DNA of 64,000 nt from Campylobacter concisus (lineage in GTDB: Bacteria; Campylobacterota; Campylobacteria; Campylobacterales; Campylobacteraceae), in NCBI RefSeq assembly GCF_003048535.1, contig NZ_PIRQ01000007.1, positions 83,849 to 147,848 on the forward strand, given 5' to 3'. Positions 48,590-57,915 of this stretch are shown one piece after another. A program made the translations under genes and the position numbers. How positions within the stretch are numbered: the stretch's first letter is position 1; each line of letters begins with the position of its first letter. The notes below the pieces were generated by a model, which searched no databases, was not told where the DNA came from, and saw nothing but the letters and a program-made list of their open reading frames with translations.

Positions 48590-49351
48590 CTAGTCCCTTT
48601 TAAAAATTCTCTCATAACCTTGAAGCTTTTCAAGCCTTGAGAAAAGTATAAATTTAAATGTTTTAATATAGGCCTTTAAATTTGCGCTATATCCTCTCTC
48701 AAGACGCTCTCCCTCGATGTTTGAGCCACTTAGATCTGTTGGATGCGAAAAGAGATCGCAAAAATACATCTGCATATCATTAACGCCTAGCAAATAGTCC
48801 CAAACATCAGTCGTGCAAAGCGCACGTTTATGAATTTCGAGCAAATTTTTAGTACTTTTTTTAGTTAGCACATAAGCCCCTGCTCTATAAATGCTTGACA
48901 TTGAGTGCTTTGAGACCCGCCAAAGTGGCTTACTTAGGCTAGTATCCACCTTTTTACCAAAGGCACTAAACCTGCCCTCTAGCCCATCTTGCATGCCACA
49001 TATTAGCACGCTACTTTCAGGCATCTTACTAGCTGCCAAAAATGCCTCTTTTATCGCCTGATCACCCCCTATCACATCATCTTCAAAGATAAGGGCAAAT
49101 TTAGCCTCACTTGCCAAAAACGCCTCGTAGGCTTTGATGTGCGAGAGCGAACAGCCAACCTCTGCTGGGCTTAAAACTTTGCCATAAGCCTTAAATGATG
49201 GCGAAATGATCTTATAGTATTCCCTTGCACTTAGCTCCCTGCCATCGACTGCGTCTATTAGCTTAAAGCTATCATAAGAGCTAAATTTTTGCTGCAAAAG
49301 CTCGCGCCTTTTGGTATCTTTTGCCAAAGAGATCAGGTAAATTTCATTCAT
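48590..49351 (-). CDS. Family 25 glycosyltransferase (LPS/LOS type)
   Basis: A 253-residue GT25 protein: EIYLISLAKDTKRRELL at the start, AEVGCSLSHIKAYE, the acidic FEDDV motif and a C-terminal YSANLKAYIKTFKF. GT25 enzymes are often galactosyltransferases of lipooligosaccharide; the classic C. jejuni pgl locus has none. Placement between the flippase and pglI suggests it modifies the same lipid-linked glycan. Donor sugar not readable. Confidence 0.8.
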   Translation of the reverse strand: MNEIYLISLAKDTKRRELLQQKFSSYDSFKLIDAVDGRELSAREYYKIISPSFKAYGKVLSPAEVGCSLSHIKAYEAFLASEAKFALIFEDDVIGGDQAIKEAFLAASKMPESSVLICGMQDGLEGRFSAFGKKVDTSLSKPLWRVSKHSMSSIYRAGAYVLTKKSTKNLLEIHKRALCTTDVWDYLLGVNDMQMYFCDLFSHPTDLSGSNIEGERLERGYSANLKAYIKTFKFILFSRLEKLQGYERIFKRD

Positions 49352-50869
49352 TTAAGACCTTTTAAATTTTTTTAAAATTTTACGCCAGACTATGCTTCGC
49401 TCGAAGGCATTAAAAAACAAAAAATATCCCAAAACATAAGCTGCGCCGGCGTATATCGCAGCAAAGATAGTAAATTTTAGCCAGTTATCTAAACTCACAA
49501 AGTCCTTGCAGGCAAACATCATAAGCACGCAGAGCGCAAAAACGACTAAATTTTTAAAATAAACCCCATAAAATGTGGTGAGCTTCACCTCTAAATTTAA
49601 AGCGGCATTTATGAGATCAAAGCCGAGAATTCTTATGCTATAAAAAATGGCTGCGACGATGACGATACCATAAACGCCGTAGTCACTAAATTTAAGCAGT
49701 GCGATCTGCGCTATGATCGTGCTAACTCCAAGGATAGTGTTGGCAATGGCTGGTCGGCGAAGCTTGTTTGTCGCGCTATCAAGGTTAAAAAGCGAAAAAA
49801 CAAAGCTGATAAATACGATCGGCACAAGCGTGATCATCGAGACGTTGTAGATAAATTTAACCTCATCTGCGCTTTTAAAAGGTAGCCAAAGCGTGTAAAA
49901 ATCAAGCCCGAAAACGACGAAAAACGCTGCTGGAGCGCTCATCACAAAGGCGATCACCTTCATTGAAAATTTAGCCTCTTTTATGAGATCCGTGATCAAA
50001 TTTTTTGAGTAAAGCTCGACAAATTTTGGCGCAAAGATACCGCTAAGCTGTGCCACAAAGCTCTCAAGTATGATAGGAGCGGCCTTTGCAACTGAAAGAA
50101 GTCCTGTGGCATTTGCATTTACGAAAATGTTGCAGATAAAAAGATCCATGCCCGTTAAAAGTATGCGATTTAGCGCATTAAAGCTATTCCAAATGCCAGA
50201 GCTTAAAAGCTCTTTGATCTTAGAAAAGTCAAATTTACTAAGGCTAAATTTTAGCTCCGGTGTGATGCGAGCTGACATAAAAATGGTGCTAAAAAAGACA
50301 AAAAGGCTCGCCACAAGTGCTGAAATAGCGATGTAAGAAATAAATGGCTTAAAAAAGTAAAAAAGTGCGACGATCAAAAGTGCCAAGATCGCACTTGAGA
50401 TAGCATTTCTAATGGAGAGCAGATAGAGTTTATTTGTCACAAAGGCGCAGACCGTCAAAACGCCGTTAAATAAGCCGATACAGAAATTTATAAAGTAAAA
50501 AACAAGGGTCATTCTCACGTCAAAGAGTAAATTTTCAGGGACATTTAAAAAACTTTGCAAATTTATGATAAAAACCGAGCTAAGCACCACTACAACGGCA
50601 CAAAAGAAAATATTTACAACAAGTACAGACGAGTAGTAGGTGTTTGCAAGGTTTAGATCCTTTTTATGCCACGCATGAGCGACAAAGCGCCCACTAACCG
50701 AGTTTATGGCTACACTTATGACTGCTGCGTAGCTAACGATCGCGTTACTAAGACCCACAAAGCCAAAAGCCTCGTTACCAAGGCTTTTTAAAATAAATGG
50801 CGTAAGAAAGAAATTTATGCCCATTGATACGACAAAAACAACGATTGAGCTTATTAGATTGATTAGCAT
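49352..50869 (-). CDS. MOP-superfamily oligosaccharide flippase (Wzx-like)
   Basis: A 505-residue membrane protein with about 12-14 hydrophobic helices spread along the whole length and few charged loops. The first ~25 residues (VFVVSMGINFFLTPFILKSL) and GLSNAIVSYAAVISVAIN are typical of polysaccharide flippases of the MATE/MOP class. No Walker motifs, so it is not an ABC flippase like PglK. Lying between pglB2 and the glycosyltransferases, it is the likely flippase for the lipid-linked glycan. Its ATG overlaps the pglB2 stop (TAATG). Confidence 0.85.
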   Translation of the reverse strand: MLINLISSIVVFVVSMGINFFLTPFILKSLGNEAFGFVGLSNAIVSYAAVISVAINSVSGRFVAHAWHKKDLNLANTYYSSVLVVNIFFCAVVVVLSSVFIINLQSFLNVPENLLFDVRMTLVFYFINFCIGLFNGVLTVCAFVTNKLYLLSIRNAISSAILALLIVALFYFFKPFISYIAISALVASLFVFFSTIFMSARITPELKFSLSKFDFSKIKELLSSGIWNSFNALNRILLTGMDLFICNIFVNANATGLLSVAKAAPIILESFVAQLSGIFAPKFVELYSKNLITDLIKEAKFSMKVIAFVMSAPAAFFVVFGLDFYTLWLPFKSADEVKFIYNVSMITLVPIVFISFVFSLFNLDSATNKLRRPAIANTILGVSTIIAQIALLKFSDYGVYGIVIVAAIFYSIRILGFDLINAALNLEVKLTTFYGVYFKNLVVFALCVLMMFACKDFVSLDNWLKFTIFAAIYAGAAYVLGYFLFFNAFERSIVWRKILKKFKRS

Positions 50870-52995
50870 TAGATTTTTAACCTATAAATTTTTACGCCAC
50901 TTGAGATGACAAATGGCTCAAAGTATCTCTCATCGGCCTTTTCAAATATAAAAAGCTGCACAAAAGATGAGCTAAAAGCATTTTCATCAAGCAACAATAT
51001 CCGCGCATAATCTTCCAAAAAAACCACATAAATTTTGGCATTTTTATCTATGATTTTTTCATCTATTCGCAAATCTCTTCCGGATCCTTTTACTTTATAA
51101 AATGATTTTACAGCTATTTTTTCGCCGTTATGTATGATAAATTTTTGCTCATTTGTAGGCAAAGTATAGCCATCTCCTAGGTCAATACCAGCTTCGCTAA
51201 TGCCATTTAATGCACTAACATGATAAAAATCCTCTTTTTGTTTTTTGCCAGTTGCGACGTCGATATAGCTATATCTAAAGATATTTGGTGCGATGTCAAT
51301 CATATTAGGCACAAGATAGTAATAAACCGCCTTCTTTGCCACCGGCGGAGAAAAATTTTCATTTTCAAGCTGATTTAAAAAAGTATTTACATCGCTTGTG
51401 TTGTAGTCTTTTAAAATCTCTTCTATCAGCCTAGTATTTTGCTCAAGTGAGATGTCGTTATACGTAACTGCTGCTCTTGCAAGTCTAGCTGAAAATGCCT
51501 GGCCTTTTCTCAAAGCAAGGCTAACAAAATAACTATTTTCACCACCTTGTCTACCAGGATCATTTAGCGTCCTAACATCAGCAAAATACCTTATAGCATA
51601 ACCATAATCCCACCATGAAAAGATATAGTCATCGCGCTTTGTGACCTTTTTGAGTTCATCAAGCGCCACTGCTTCATCACGGCTAATCACAGTGTTTGGC
51701 CTATATAAATAAGCAAAATCTAAATTTATAGCAAGAGCGGCTACGACAAAAACCAAAAGTGATAAATTTTTAATAGAATTTCTAAGATCAAATAAATTTA
51801 AAAAAAAATACAAGAAATACCCAAAACCAAGTGCAACAAGTGGTGTTACGTACATAACAAATCTAACTCCACCAAAAAAAGAGAGGAGTCCAAGTCCAAG
51901 CATTGGCAAAGTAAGTAAAAATGGACGAAATTTAAAGCAAAGTAGCAAGTATCCAATAATAGCTGTCAGTAATATAAGAATATTTCCTGACATGAAATAG
52001 ATAAAATATAAAGGGCTAGCACTTTTTACTTCACTGATAAAATTATGCTCATTTATAAAGTGAAATTTATCGCTAAGAATTTCATTGCCTTTAAAAACAT
52101 AAATACCCATTTTTGAAGTAATGAAATCAAAACCACCAAAATAGATAAAAATAGCTAGCATTAAAGTAAGAAAAATGGCTAAATTTCTAGCTGAGAGTAA
52201 ATTTTTATATTTGCAAAAAAGAGAGAAAAATAAGGCAATAACTGCTAAATTAAAAACCAAAATTTTATTTGCTATTAGTGGATCTTTAGTAAAAGCATTT
52301 GAGCTTACGATGCTTATAAACATAAAAAATATCGCTTGATAATTTTGCAATCTATCTCGCATAAAAACTAGCGTATATAGTAAAAACATAAAGAAAATAC
52401 TTAAAATAAGTGCATATGAGCTTTGATACCACCAAAGATAAAGCGACACAAAGACTCCAGGCAAAACAATAAATTTTTGTTCATTTGTGTTTAAAAGCCT
52501 GATCAAAAAATAGATGATAAAAAGCGCAAATGTGACATTTAACATGTCGCTATCAAAATATCCAGGCGATGTCCTTGAAAGATAGCTTGGCAAGATAACG
52601 CTCATAAACGCTGCCACAGCCCCAGCTTTTAGCGCCTTAAACTCATTTGATATCAAAACAACTGGAAGTGCGATAAGAGGAGCTAAAAAGACGCTCATGT
52701 AAAACATCACGCTTTCGATCTTAAAAGGAAAAATTTTGCAAATATAAAAAACTATAGTTGAGATTGGGTGATTAAAGGGGCTAAAGTCATTTTGCTGATG
52801 AAAGCCAGCCAGCATATCTCTAGCACCTTCTGCATAATAGTAGGCATCATTTGTCGTAAGCATAAACTCGCCATTAAAGTAAAACTCTGGCATCTCCTTT
52901 GCCCACAATACCCAGAGCATCCTAGCCACAAATCCAAACAGATAAGCAGCTAGAAATATAAGTAAAATTTTACAATTTACGCTTACTTTGTGCAC
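50869..52995 (-). CDS. Second oligosaccharyltransferase PglB paralogue
   Basis: A 708-residue STT3 protein with the same architecture as the other PglB: about 13 helices, D50 in TTNDAYYYAEG, DxD in GYFDSDML, and WWDYGYAIRYFAD near residue 460. Differences: the external-loop TIxE motif reads FISE (HNFISEV), and the DGGKHLG stretch after WWDYG is NDPGRQGG. It is therefore probably active but may differ in sequon or glycan choice. GTG start with AAGGAA upstream. It is 8 bases after the dehydrogenase gene and coupled to the flippase. Confidence 0.88.
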   Translation of the reverse strand: MHKVSVNCKILLIFLAAYLFGFVARMLWVLWAKEMPEFYFNGEFMLTTNDAYYYAEGARDMLAGFHQQNDFSPFNHPISTIVFYICKIFPFKIESVMFYMSVFLAPLIALPVVLISNEFKALKAGAVAAFMSVILPSYLSRTSPGYFDSDMLNVTFALFIIYFLIRLLNTNEQKFIVLPGVFVSLYLWWYQSSYALILSIFFMFLLYTLVFMRDRLQNYQAIFFMFISIVSSNAFTKDPLIANKILVFNLAVIALFFSLFCKYKNLLSARNLAIFLTLMLAIFIYFGGFDFITSKMGIYVFKGNEILSDKFHFINEHNFISEVKSASPLYFIYFMSGNILILLTAIIGYLLLCFKFRPFLLTLPMLGLGLLSFFGGVRFVMYVTPLVALGFGYFLYFFLNLFDLRNSIKNLSLLVFVVAALAINLDFAYLYRPNTVISRDEAVALDELKKVTKRDDYIFSWWDYGYAIRYFADVRTLNDPGRQGGENSYFVSLALRKGQAFSARLARAAVTYNDISLEQNTRLIEEILKDYNTSDVNTFLNQLENENFSPPVAKKAVYYYLVPNMIDIAPNIFRYSYIDVATGKKQKEDFYHVSALNGISEAGIDLGDGYTLPTNEQKFIIHNGEKIAVKSFYKVKGSGRDLRIDEKIIDKNAKIYVVFLEDYARILLLDENAFSSSFVQLFIFEKADERYFEPFVISSGVKIYRLKI

Positions 52996-53003
52996 TAAAT
53001 TCC

Positions 53004-54236
53004 TTACAGCCTAGCATCAGCCTCTGGATAGATATTTTTTATATCATAAACTAAATGGCCTTTTAAATTTAGCTTTTTAAACTCATTGTGAGCTACGGCG
53101 ATCACGATGCAGTCGTAGTCATCTAGGTTATACTCTTTCACTAGATCAAAGCCGTACTCGTGTTTTACCTCAGCGCTATCAGCCCAAGGATCAGTCACAT
53201 CGACCTTGCAGCCAAAGTCTTTTAGCTCATCAACCACGTCTATAACGCGAGAATTTCTTATATCTGGGCAGTTTTCTTTAAATGTCATGCCAAGCACTAG
53301 CAAGCGAGCTTTGTTTATCAAAACACCCTTTCTTATCATTAGTTTTATCACCTGATCAGCTGCGTATTTACCCATATCGTCGTTGATACGGCGACCCGCT
53401 AGGATCATTTCCGGATGGTAACCTACCTCTTGAGCTTTGTGAGTTAGGTAGTATGGATCCACGCCGATGCAGTGACCACCAACTAGGCCTGGGCGGAAAT
53501 TTAAGAAATTCCACTTCGTGCCTGCTGCTTCTAACACATCAATTGTGTTTATACCAAGCTTTTCAAATAGCATTGCAAGCTCATTTATAAAGGCAATATT
53601 AATGTCGCGCTGAGTATTTTCGATGACCTTTGCAGCCTCTGCTACCTTGATGCTTGAAGCTTTGTGAGTGCCAGCTGTGATGATCGAGCGATAAATTTCA
53701 TCGACCTTATCAGCGATCTCTGGAGTTGAGCCGCTAGTGATTTTTTTGATTTTAGTTACAGTGTGCTCTTTGTCACCTGGGTTTATACGCTCTGGAGAGT
53801 AGCCGCAGAAGAAATCTTTGTTAAATTTAAGCCCACTTTTTTCAAGAAGTGGCACGCAAATTTCTTCTGTAACGCCTGGATAAACAGTGCTTTCATAGAC
53901 CACGATATCGCCCTTTTTAAGCACTTTTGCCACACTCTCAGTCGCTTTTACGACTGGAGTTAGATCAGGGCGCTTGTTCTTATCTATCGGAGTTGGAACG
54001 GTCACGATGAAGAAGTTGCAACTTCTAATATCATCTAAATCTAGGCTAAATTTCATGCCATTATCGATCGCTTTTTTCATCTGCTCGCTGCTAAGCTCAA
54101 GCGTTCTATCATACCCACTTTTAAGCTCCTCTATACGCTTTGTGTTTACGTCAAAGCCTACTACTTCGTACTTTTCGCTAAAAGCTGCTGCAAGTGGAAG
54201 CCCCACATATCCAAGTCCTACTACTGCTATTTTCAT
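53004..54236 (-). CDS. UDP-N-acetylhexosamine 6-dehydrogenase (TviB/WbpA-like)
   Basis: A 410-residue member of the UDP-glucose/GDP-mannose dehydrogenase family. N-terminal NAD site [24 protein letters not shown], middle domain [20 protein letters not shown], and the catalytic cysteine in [17 protein letters not shown]; the C-terminal domain has [11 protein letters not shown]. The PYYLTHKA form is typical of enzymes that oxidise UDP-GlcNAc or UDP-GalNAc to uronic acids rather than UDP-glucose. The ATG overlaps the ecotin stop (ATGA). Confidence 0.85.
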   Translation of the reverse strand: MKIAVVGLGYVGLPLAAAFSEKYEVVGFDVNTKRIEELKSGYDRTLELSSEQMKKAIDNGMKFSLDLDDIRSCNFFIVTVPTPIDKNKRPDLTPVVKATESVAKVLKKGDIVVYESTVYPGVTEEICVPLLEKSGLKFNKDFFCGYSPERINPGDKEHTVTKIKKITSGSTPEIADKVDEIYRSIITAGTHKASSIKVAEAAKVIENTQRDINIAFINELAMLFEKLGINTIDVLEAAGTKWNFLNFRPGLVGGHCIGVDPYYLTHKAQEVGYHPEMILAGRRINDDMGKYAADQVIKLMIRKGVLINKARLLVLGMTFKENCPDIRNSRVIDVVDELKDFGCKVDVTDPWADSAEVKHEYGFDLVKEYNLDDYDCIVIAVAHNEFKKLNLKGHLVYDIKNIYPEADARL

Positions 54237-54673
54237 TTATTTTTTCCTTTCTTTTTTGCTTCTATCTTTTTTACGCGTTCATACATTCTTATTTCCGCAC
54301 TTACACCTTTTGGAATTATGATTCTAATAGGGCTAACGCCTGGTAAAATTTTAGTGAATTCATAATAGACCCGCCTCTTTTTATTTCCGTCCTTGCATAG
54401 CATCATCGTTTGCGCTAGCTCATCCCCGCCGTTAAATTCGTAATAAATCCCGTGTGCGTCTTCTTTTTCCTCGAGCTTTCCACCGAGCAAAAAGGCGAAG
54501 TTGCAGTCGATTTCTATCTCTTTAAAAAATGCGACTTCGTATTTAAAATAATCAGGCGGCATCTTTGAGATAGGTAGCTCAAAGATATTTTCCTCGGTTT
54601 TTGGCGTGTTTTCGCCTGCTAAAAGTGCAAAGGGAAGCACGCAAGCTGCGATAAAAAGTAAAAATTTTCTCAT
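54233..54673 (-). CDS. Ecotin-like periplasmic serine protease inhibitor
   Basis: A 146-residue protein with an N-terminal signal peptide ([20 protein letters not shown], cleaved about residue 20). The mature part follows ecotin: EIDCN with C57, LGGKLEEK, then IYYEF, QTMMLC with C93, DGNKK, and a late basic IRMYERVKK strand. C57 and C93 correspond to the single ecotin disulfide, and M90-M91 to the Met-Met reactive site bond of E. coli ecotin, a broad inhibitor of trypsin-fold proteases. ATGA overlaps couple it to ugd upstream and the dehydrogenase downstream. The fold assignment is mine from pattern memory. Confidence 0.78.
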   Translation of the reverse strand: MRKFLLFIAACVLPFALLAGENTPKTEENIFELPISKMPPDYFKYEVAFFKEIEIDCNFAFLLGGKLEEKEDAHGIYYEFNGGDELAQTMMLCKDGNKKRRVYYEFTKILPGVSPIRIIIPKGVSAEIRMYERVKKIEAKKKGKNK

Positions 54674-55992
54674 GCCTTTACTCCGATTTGAAAATACTTA
54701 AATCCATGCTCAGCTAAAATTTTAGCGTTGTATTGATTTCGTCCGTCAAATATGACAGCATTTTTTAGCCTCTCCTTGATCTCCATAAAATCAGGAGATC
54801 TAAACTCGCTCCACTCGGTTGCAAGCACCATTGCATCGGCACCATTAAGCGCATCATATTTATTTTTAGCGTATTTTATATCTAAATTTGGCATATATTT
54901 TTTAGCTTCTTCGCTCGCTTTTGGATCGTAAGCGACCACTTTTGCGCCAGCTTCATCCAAAAGTTTTATCAAAGTTAGCGAGCTAGCCTCGCGCATATCG
55001 TCCGTGTTTGGTTTAAACGCAAGCCCCCAAAGCGCGATCGTCTTGCCCTTTAGATCGCCACCAAAGAAGTTATAAATTTTATCAAACAGCACTCTTTTTT
55101 GAGCCTTATTTCTTGACTCGACCGCGTTTAAAAGCTCTGGCTCAAATCCATTTTGCCTAGCTGTATAGATGAGTGCCTCGACATCTTTTGGAAAGCAGCT
55201 ACCGCCGTATCCGCAGCCAGGATAGATGAAGCTATATCCGATCCTTGAGTCGCTACCGATGCCTTTTCTTACTAAATTTACATCAGCACCCACGCGTTCG
55301 CAGATATTTGCTATCTCGTTTATAAAGCTTATCTTTGTTGCCAGCATCGAATTTGCAGCGTATTTTGTCATCTCGGCTGATTTTACGTCCATACAAATGA
55401 GCCTGTCGTGATTTTTCATAAATGGCTCATAAAGCTCTCTCATCACACTAAAGCCCCACTCGCTACTAGCTCCGATAACTACGCGATCTGGCTTTAAAAA
55501 ATCCTCAACCGCCGCGCCCTCTTTTAAAAACTCTGGGTTTGAGACTACTTCAAATTTAACCTCTACATTTCTCTTTTTAAGCTCAGCCTCGATCACCTCG
55601 TGCACCTTGGCTCCAGTGCCCACCGGGACGGTTGATTTATCGACTACGATTAGTGGTTTGCTTAAATTTTCTCCGATAGACTTGGCAACCGAGAGGACAT
55701 ATTTTAAATCCGCCTGTCCATCAGCGCCCATAGGTGTGCCAACCGCGATAAATAGCACATCCGCATGTTCCAGCGCCTCAGTTATCTGCGTACTAAATTT
55801 AAGCGAGCCATTTTTGTAGCAATCACTCACAATATCAGCAAGTCCTGGCTCATATATCGGCACGACACCATTTTTTAGTGCCTCGATCTTTTTTTCATCA
55901 ACATCGACGCAGATCACACTGTTGCCCATCTTAGCAAAGCATGCACCACTTACTAGTCCAACGTATCCAGTTCCAATTACTGCCACTCTCAT
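54670..55992 (-). CDS. ugd: UDP-glucose 6-dehydrogenase
   Basis: About 440 residues. NAD site VAVIGTGYVGLVSGACFA, VDKSTVPVGTG, EFLKEGAAVEDFLKPDRVVIG, and the catalytic cysteine in PGCGYGGSCFPKDVEAL; the C-terminal domain has ALWGLAFKPNTDDMREA. These are class signatures of Ugd, which makes UDP-glucuronic acid. The start is ATG 55992 with AAGGAT upstream; the frame's earlier start lies inside galE. Confidence 0.95.
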   Translation of the reverse strand: MRVAVIGTGYVGLVSGACFAKMGNSVICVDVDEKKIEALKNGVVPIYEPGLADIVSDCYKNGSLKFSTQITEALEHADVLFIAVGTPMGADGQADLKYVLSVAKSIGENLSKPLIVVDKSTVPVGTGAKVHEVIEAELKKRNVEVKFEVVSNPEFLKEGAAVEDFLKPDRVVIGASSEWGFSVMRELYEPFMKNHDRLICMDVKSAEMTKYAANSMLATKISFINEIANICERVGADVNLVRKGIGSDSRIGYSFIYPGCGYGGSCFPKDVEALIYTARQNGFEPELLNAVESRNKAQKRVLFDKIYNFFGGDLKGKTIALWGLAFKPNTDDMREASSLTLIKLLDEAGAKVVAYDPKASEEAKKYMPNLDIKYAKNKYDALNGADAMVLATEWSEFRSPDFMEIKERLKNAVIFDGRNQYNAKILAEHGFKYFQIGVKA

Positions 55993-56000
55993 GTTTATCC

Positions 56001-56984
56001 TTAAATTTTCTTTTCCCACTCAAGGGCGGTTTTTATAATGAGCGCTAGGTCATCTCTTTTTGGCTTCCAGCTTGTTAGTGAGCGTAGTTTGCTTGCGTTT
56101 GAGATAAGGATAGCTGGGTCACCGTCCCTTCTTGGCGCATTTAGTACCTTAAAATTTACTCCGCTTACTTTTTTTGCGGTCTCGATGACCTCTTTTACAC
56201 TAAATCCTCTGCCATATCCCACGTTAAAAGTTTCGCTGCCATTTTGGCTGATATATTCAAGTGCGCTTATGTGGGCGTCTGCTAGGTCGCTAACGTGAAT
56301 GTAATCTCTAACGCATGTACCATCTTTTGTCGCGTAGTCATCGCCAAAGATACCCATGCTATCGCGCTTGCCAAGTATAGTTTGCACAGCTACTTTGATA
56401 AGGTGCGTAGCGTTTGGATAGTTTTGGCCGATAAGCCCTTCTTCGTCTGCGCCTGCGACGTTAAAATAGCGAAGTATTGCAAATTTGAAATTTTCATTTG
56501 AAGCGGCGTAATCTTTGATGATCTGCTCGCTCATGAGTTTGCTTCTGCCGTATGGATTTATAGGGTTTGTAGGCATTGTTTCGCTAACTTCTGCCACGTC
56601 TGGCTCGCCGTAAACTGCGGCAGTTGAGCTAAATATAAATTTATTTACATTGTAAGTTTTTGCATATCTTAGCACCCTTGCAACGTTTGCGGTGTTGTTT
56701 AGATAGTATTTTAGCGGCTCGCTCATACTCTCAAAGACCTCTATAAACGCTGCAAAATGGATGATCGCATCAAATTTACCATTTGCAAAAATTTCATTTA
56801 GATCATCCTCTAAATTTGCGTTTATAAATTTAAAATTTCCTATTTTTTGGAGTGCTTCAAGTGCTTTTTGTGAACCCTTGCAAAGATTGTCGATGATGGT
56901 TATCTCATCTTTACCTTGCTTTAAAAGTGCTTTTACTACGTGGCTGCCGATGTATCCAGCACCACCTGTTACTAAAATTTTCAA
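56001..56984 (-). CDS. gne: UDP-glucose/UDP-GlcNAc 4-epimerase (GalE/Gne)
   Basis: A 327-residue extended short-chain dehydrogenase: VTGGAGYIGSHVVKALL, HFAAFIEVFESM, the catalytic S-Y-K set in FSSTAAVYG and NPYGRSKLM, and VRDYIHVSDLADAH. In C. jejuni the homologue at the start of the pgl locus (Gne) makes UDP-GalNAc for the N-glycan; UDP-galactose can also be made. The start is TTG with AAAGGC upstream. First gene of the long glycan unit. Confidence 0.88.
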   Translation of the reverse strand: MKILVTGGAGYIGSHVVKALLKQGKDEITIIDNLCKGSQKALEALQKIGNFKFINANLEDDLNEIFANGKFDAIIHFAAFIEVFESMSEPLKYYLNNTANVARVLRYAKTYNVNKFIFSSTAAVYGEPDVAEVSETMPTNPINPYGRSKLMSEQIIKDYAASNENFKFAILRYFNVAGADEEGLIGQNYPNATHLIKVAVQTILGKRDSMGIFGDDYATKDGTCVRDYIHVSDLADAHISALEYISQNGSETFNVGYGRGFSVKEVIETAKKVSGVNFKVLNAPRRDGDPAILISNASKLRSLTSWKPKRDDLALIIKTALEWEKKI

Positions 56985-57011
56985 GTTTAAGCCTTTCGTA
57001 AAAAGTGGTTA

Positions 57012-57019
57012 ATTTTATC
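57012..57019 (-). promoter_or_regulatory. -10 element for the glycan gene cluster
   Basis: Minus strand reads TTTGATAAAATTAACC, 28 bases before the epimerase TTG. Because genes from 56984 to 37134 are all on the same strand, overlapping or within 50 bases, this may drive the whole cluster, though internal promoters are possible. Confidence 0.45.
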
Positions 57020-57063
57020 AAAAATAGGGTAAAGCAAAAGTAAAGCAAGGCTTTGAATGAAAT

Positions 57064-57915
57064 TTAATCCTCTCTAACCCTTAAAAATATTGGAAATCTT
57101 GGCTTGCCATTGGCTGTTAAATTTTGAAATTTATATGTGATGATAGAGCCTATTTTTGGGGGATTTTTGCGCTTTTCATCGCTTAGTCCTGAGCCTATTT
57201 TAAAGACAGTGCCAGATTTTGGCTCGCCAATTTTTTCTTCGTTATCTTTGCCACCAAGCGCTTTGCAAGTGAGCGAACCAGCAAATTTTACGTATTTGCC
57301 GCTACCTTTATTTATAGCAATTACTTCACACTCGGCATCTTTAAATTTCTTAAATTTAAGTGCATTTTTACTTCTTTTTCGCTCGTACGGCGTATTTGGC
57401 TCACGCACGACTACTCCCTCTCCGCCCTTTACAATAATGTCCTCTGTGAATTTTAAAAATTGAGCGTTATCTCGCATTTTTATCTGTTTTATGATGATCA
57501 AATTTTGATTTGGCTCATTTTTTAAAAATTTGGCCAAAACTTCAAGTCTAGCAATTAAGCCACCACTTGCCTCAGGCACGTCAAAAACGTAAAATTTAAG
57601 CCTGCCCCACGCTTTTTTATCTGGCAACTTATCCATCACTGTTGCTTGAATTTCTTCAAACTTAAGCTCTTTAGCATAAAGCTCGCCATCGAGCGCAAAT
57701 TTTGGGAAATTTTTAGTAAAACTTAGCGGTGCATTTAGCTTTTTGCCCTGTCTTGAGAGTAAATTCTCTCCGTCCCAGTAGGCACGCACGCCATCAAGCT
57801 TCTCGCTAGCTAGCCAGCCACTGACATTTTGATCTTTATACTCGCTAAGTCGCAGCAGGTCAAGAGAAAATGCAAAATTTAAAAGGGCTAAAACCGCAAA
57901 AATTATTCTAATCAA
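57064..57915 (-). CDS. Exported ATP-dependent DNA ligase (LigE-type)
   Basis: About 283 residues. It begins with a hydrophobic signal-like helix (IIFAVLALLNFAFS), so the mature enzyme is probably periplasmic. Nucleotidyltransferase motif I is SEKLDGVRAYWDG (adenylated lysine in EKLDG), with SRQGKKL, LDGELYA (motif III), GEGVVVRE (motif IV) and LKFKKFKD (motif V); an OB domain follows from about residue 205. Minimal ligase without extra domains. TTG 57915 overlaps the tag stop as TTGA; a TTG seven codons earlier is possible. Confidence 0.8.
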   Translation of the reverse strand: MIRIIFAVLALLNFAFSLDLLRLSEYKDQNVSGWLASEKLDGVRAYWDGENLLSRQGKKLNAPLSFTKNFPKFALDGELYAKELKFEEIQATVMDKLPDKKAWGRLKFYVFDVPEASGGLIARLEVLAKFLKNEPNQNLIIIKQIKMRDNAQFLKFTEDIIVKGGEGVVVREPNTPYERKRSKNALKFKKFKDAECEVIAINKGSGKYVKFAGSLTCKALGGKDNEEKIGEPKSGTVFKIGSGLSDEKRKNPPKIGSIITYKFQNLTANGKPRFPIFLRVRED

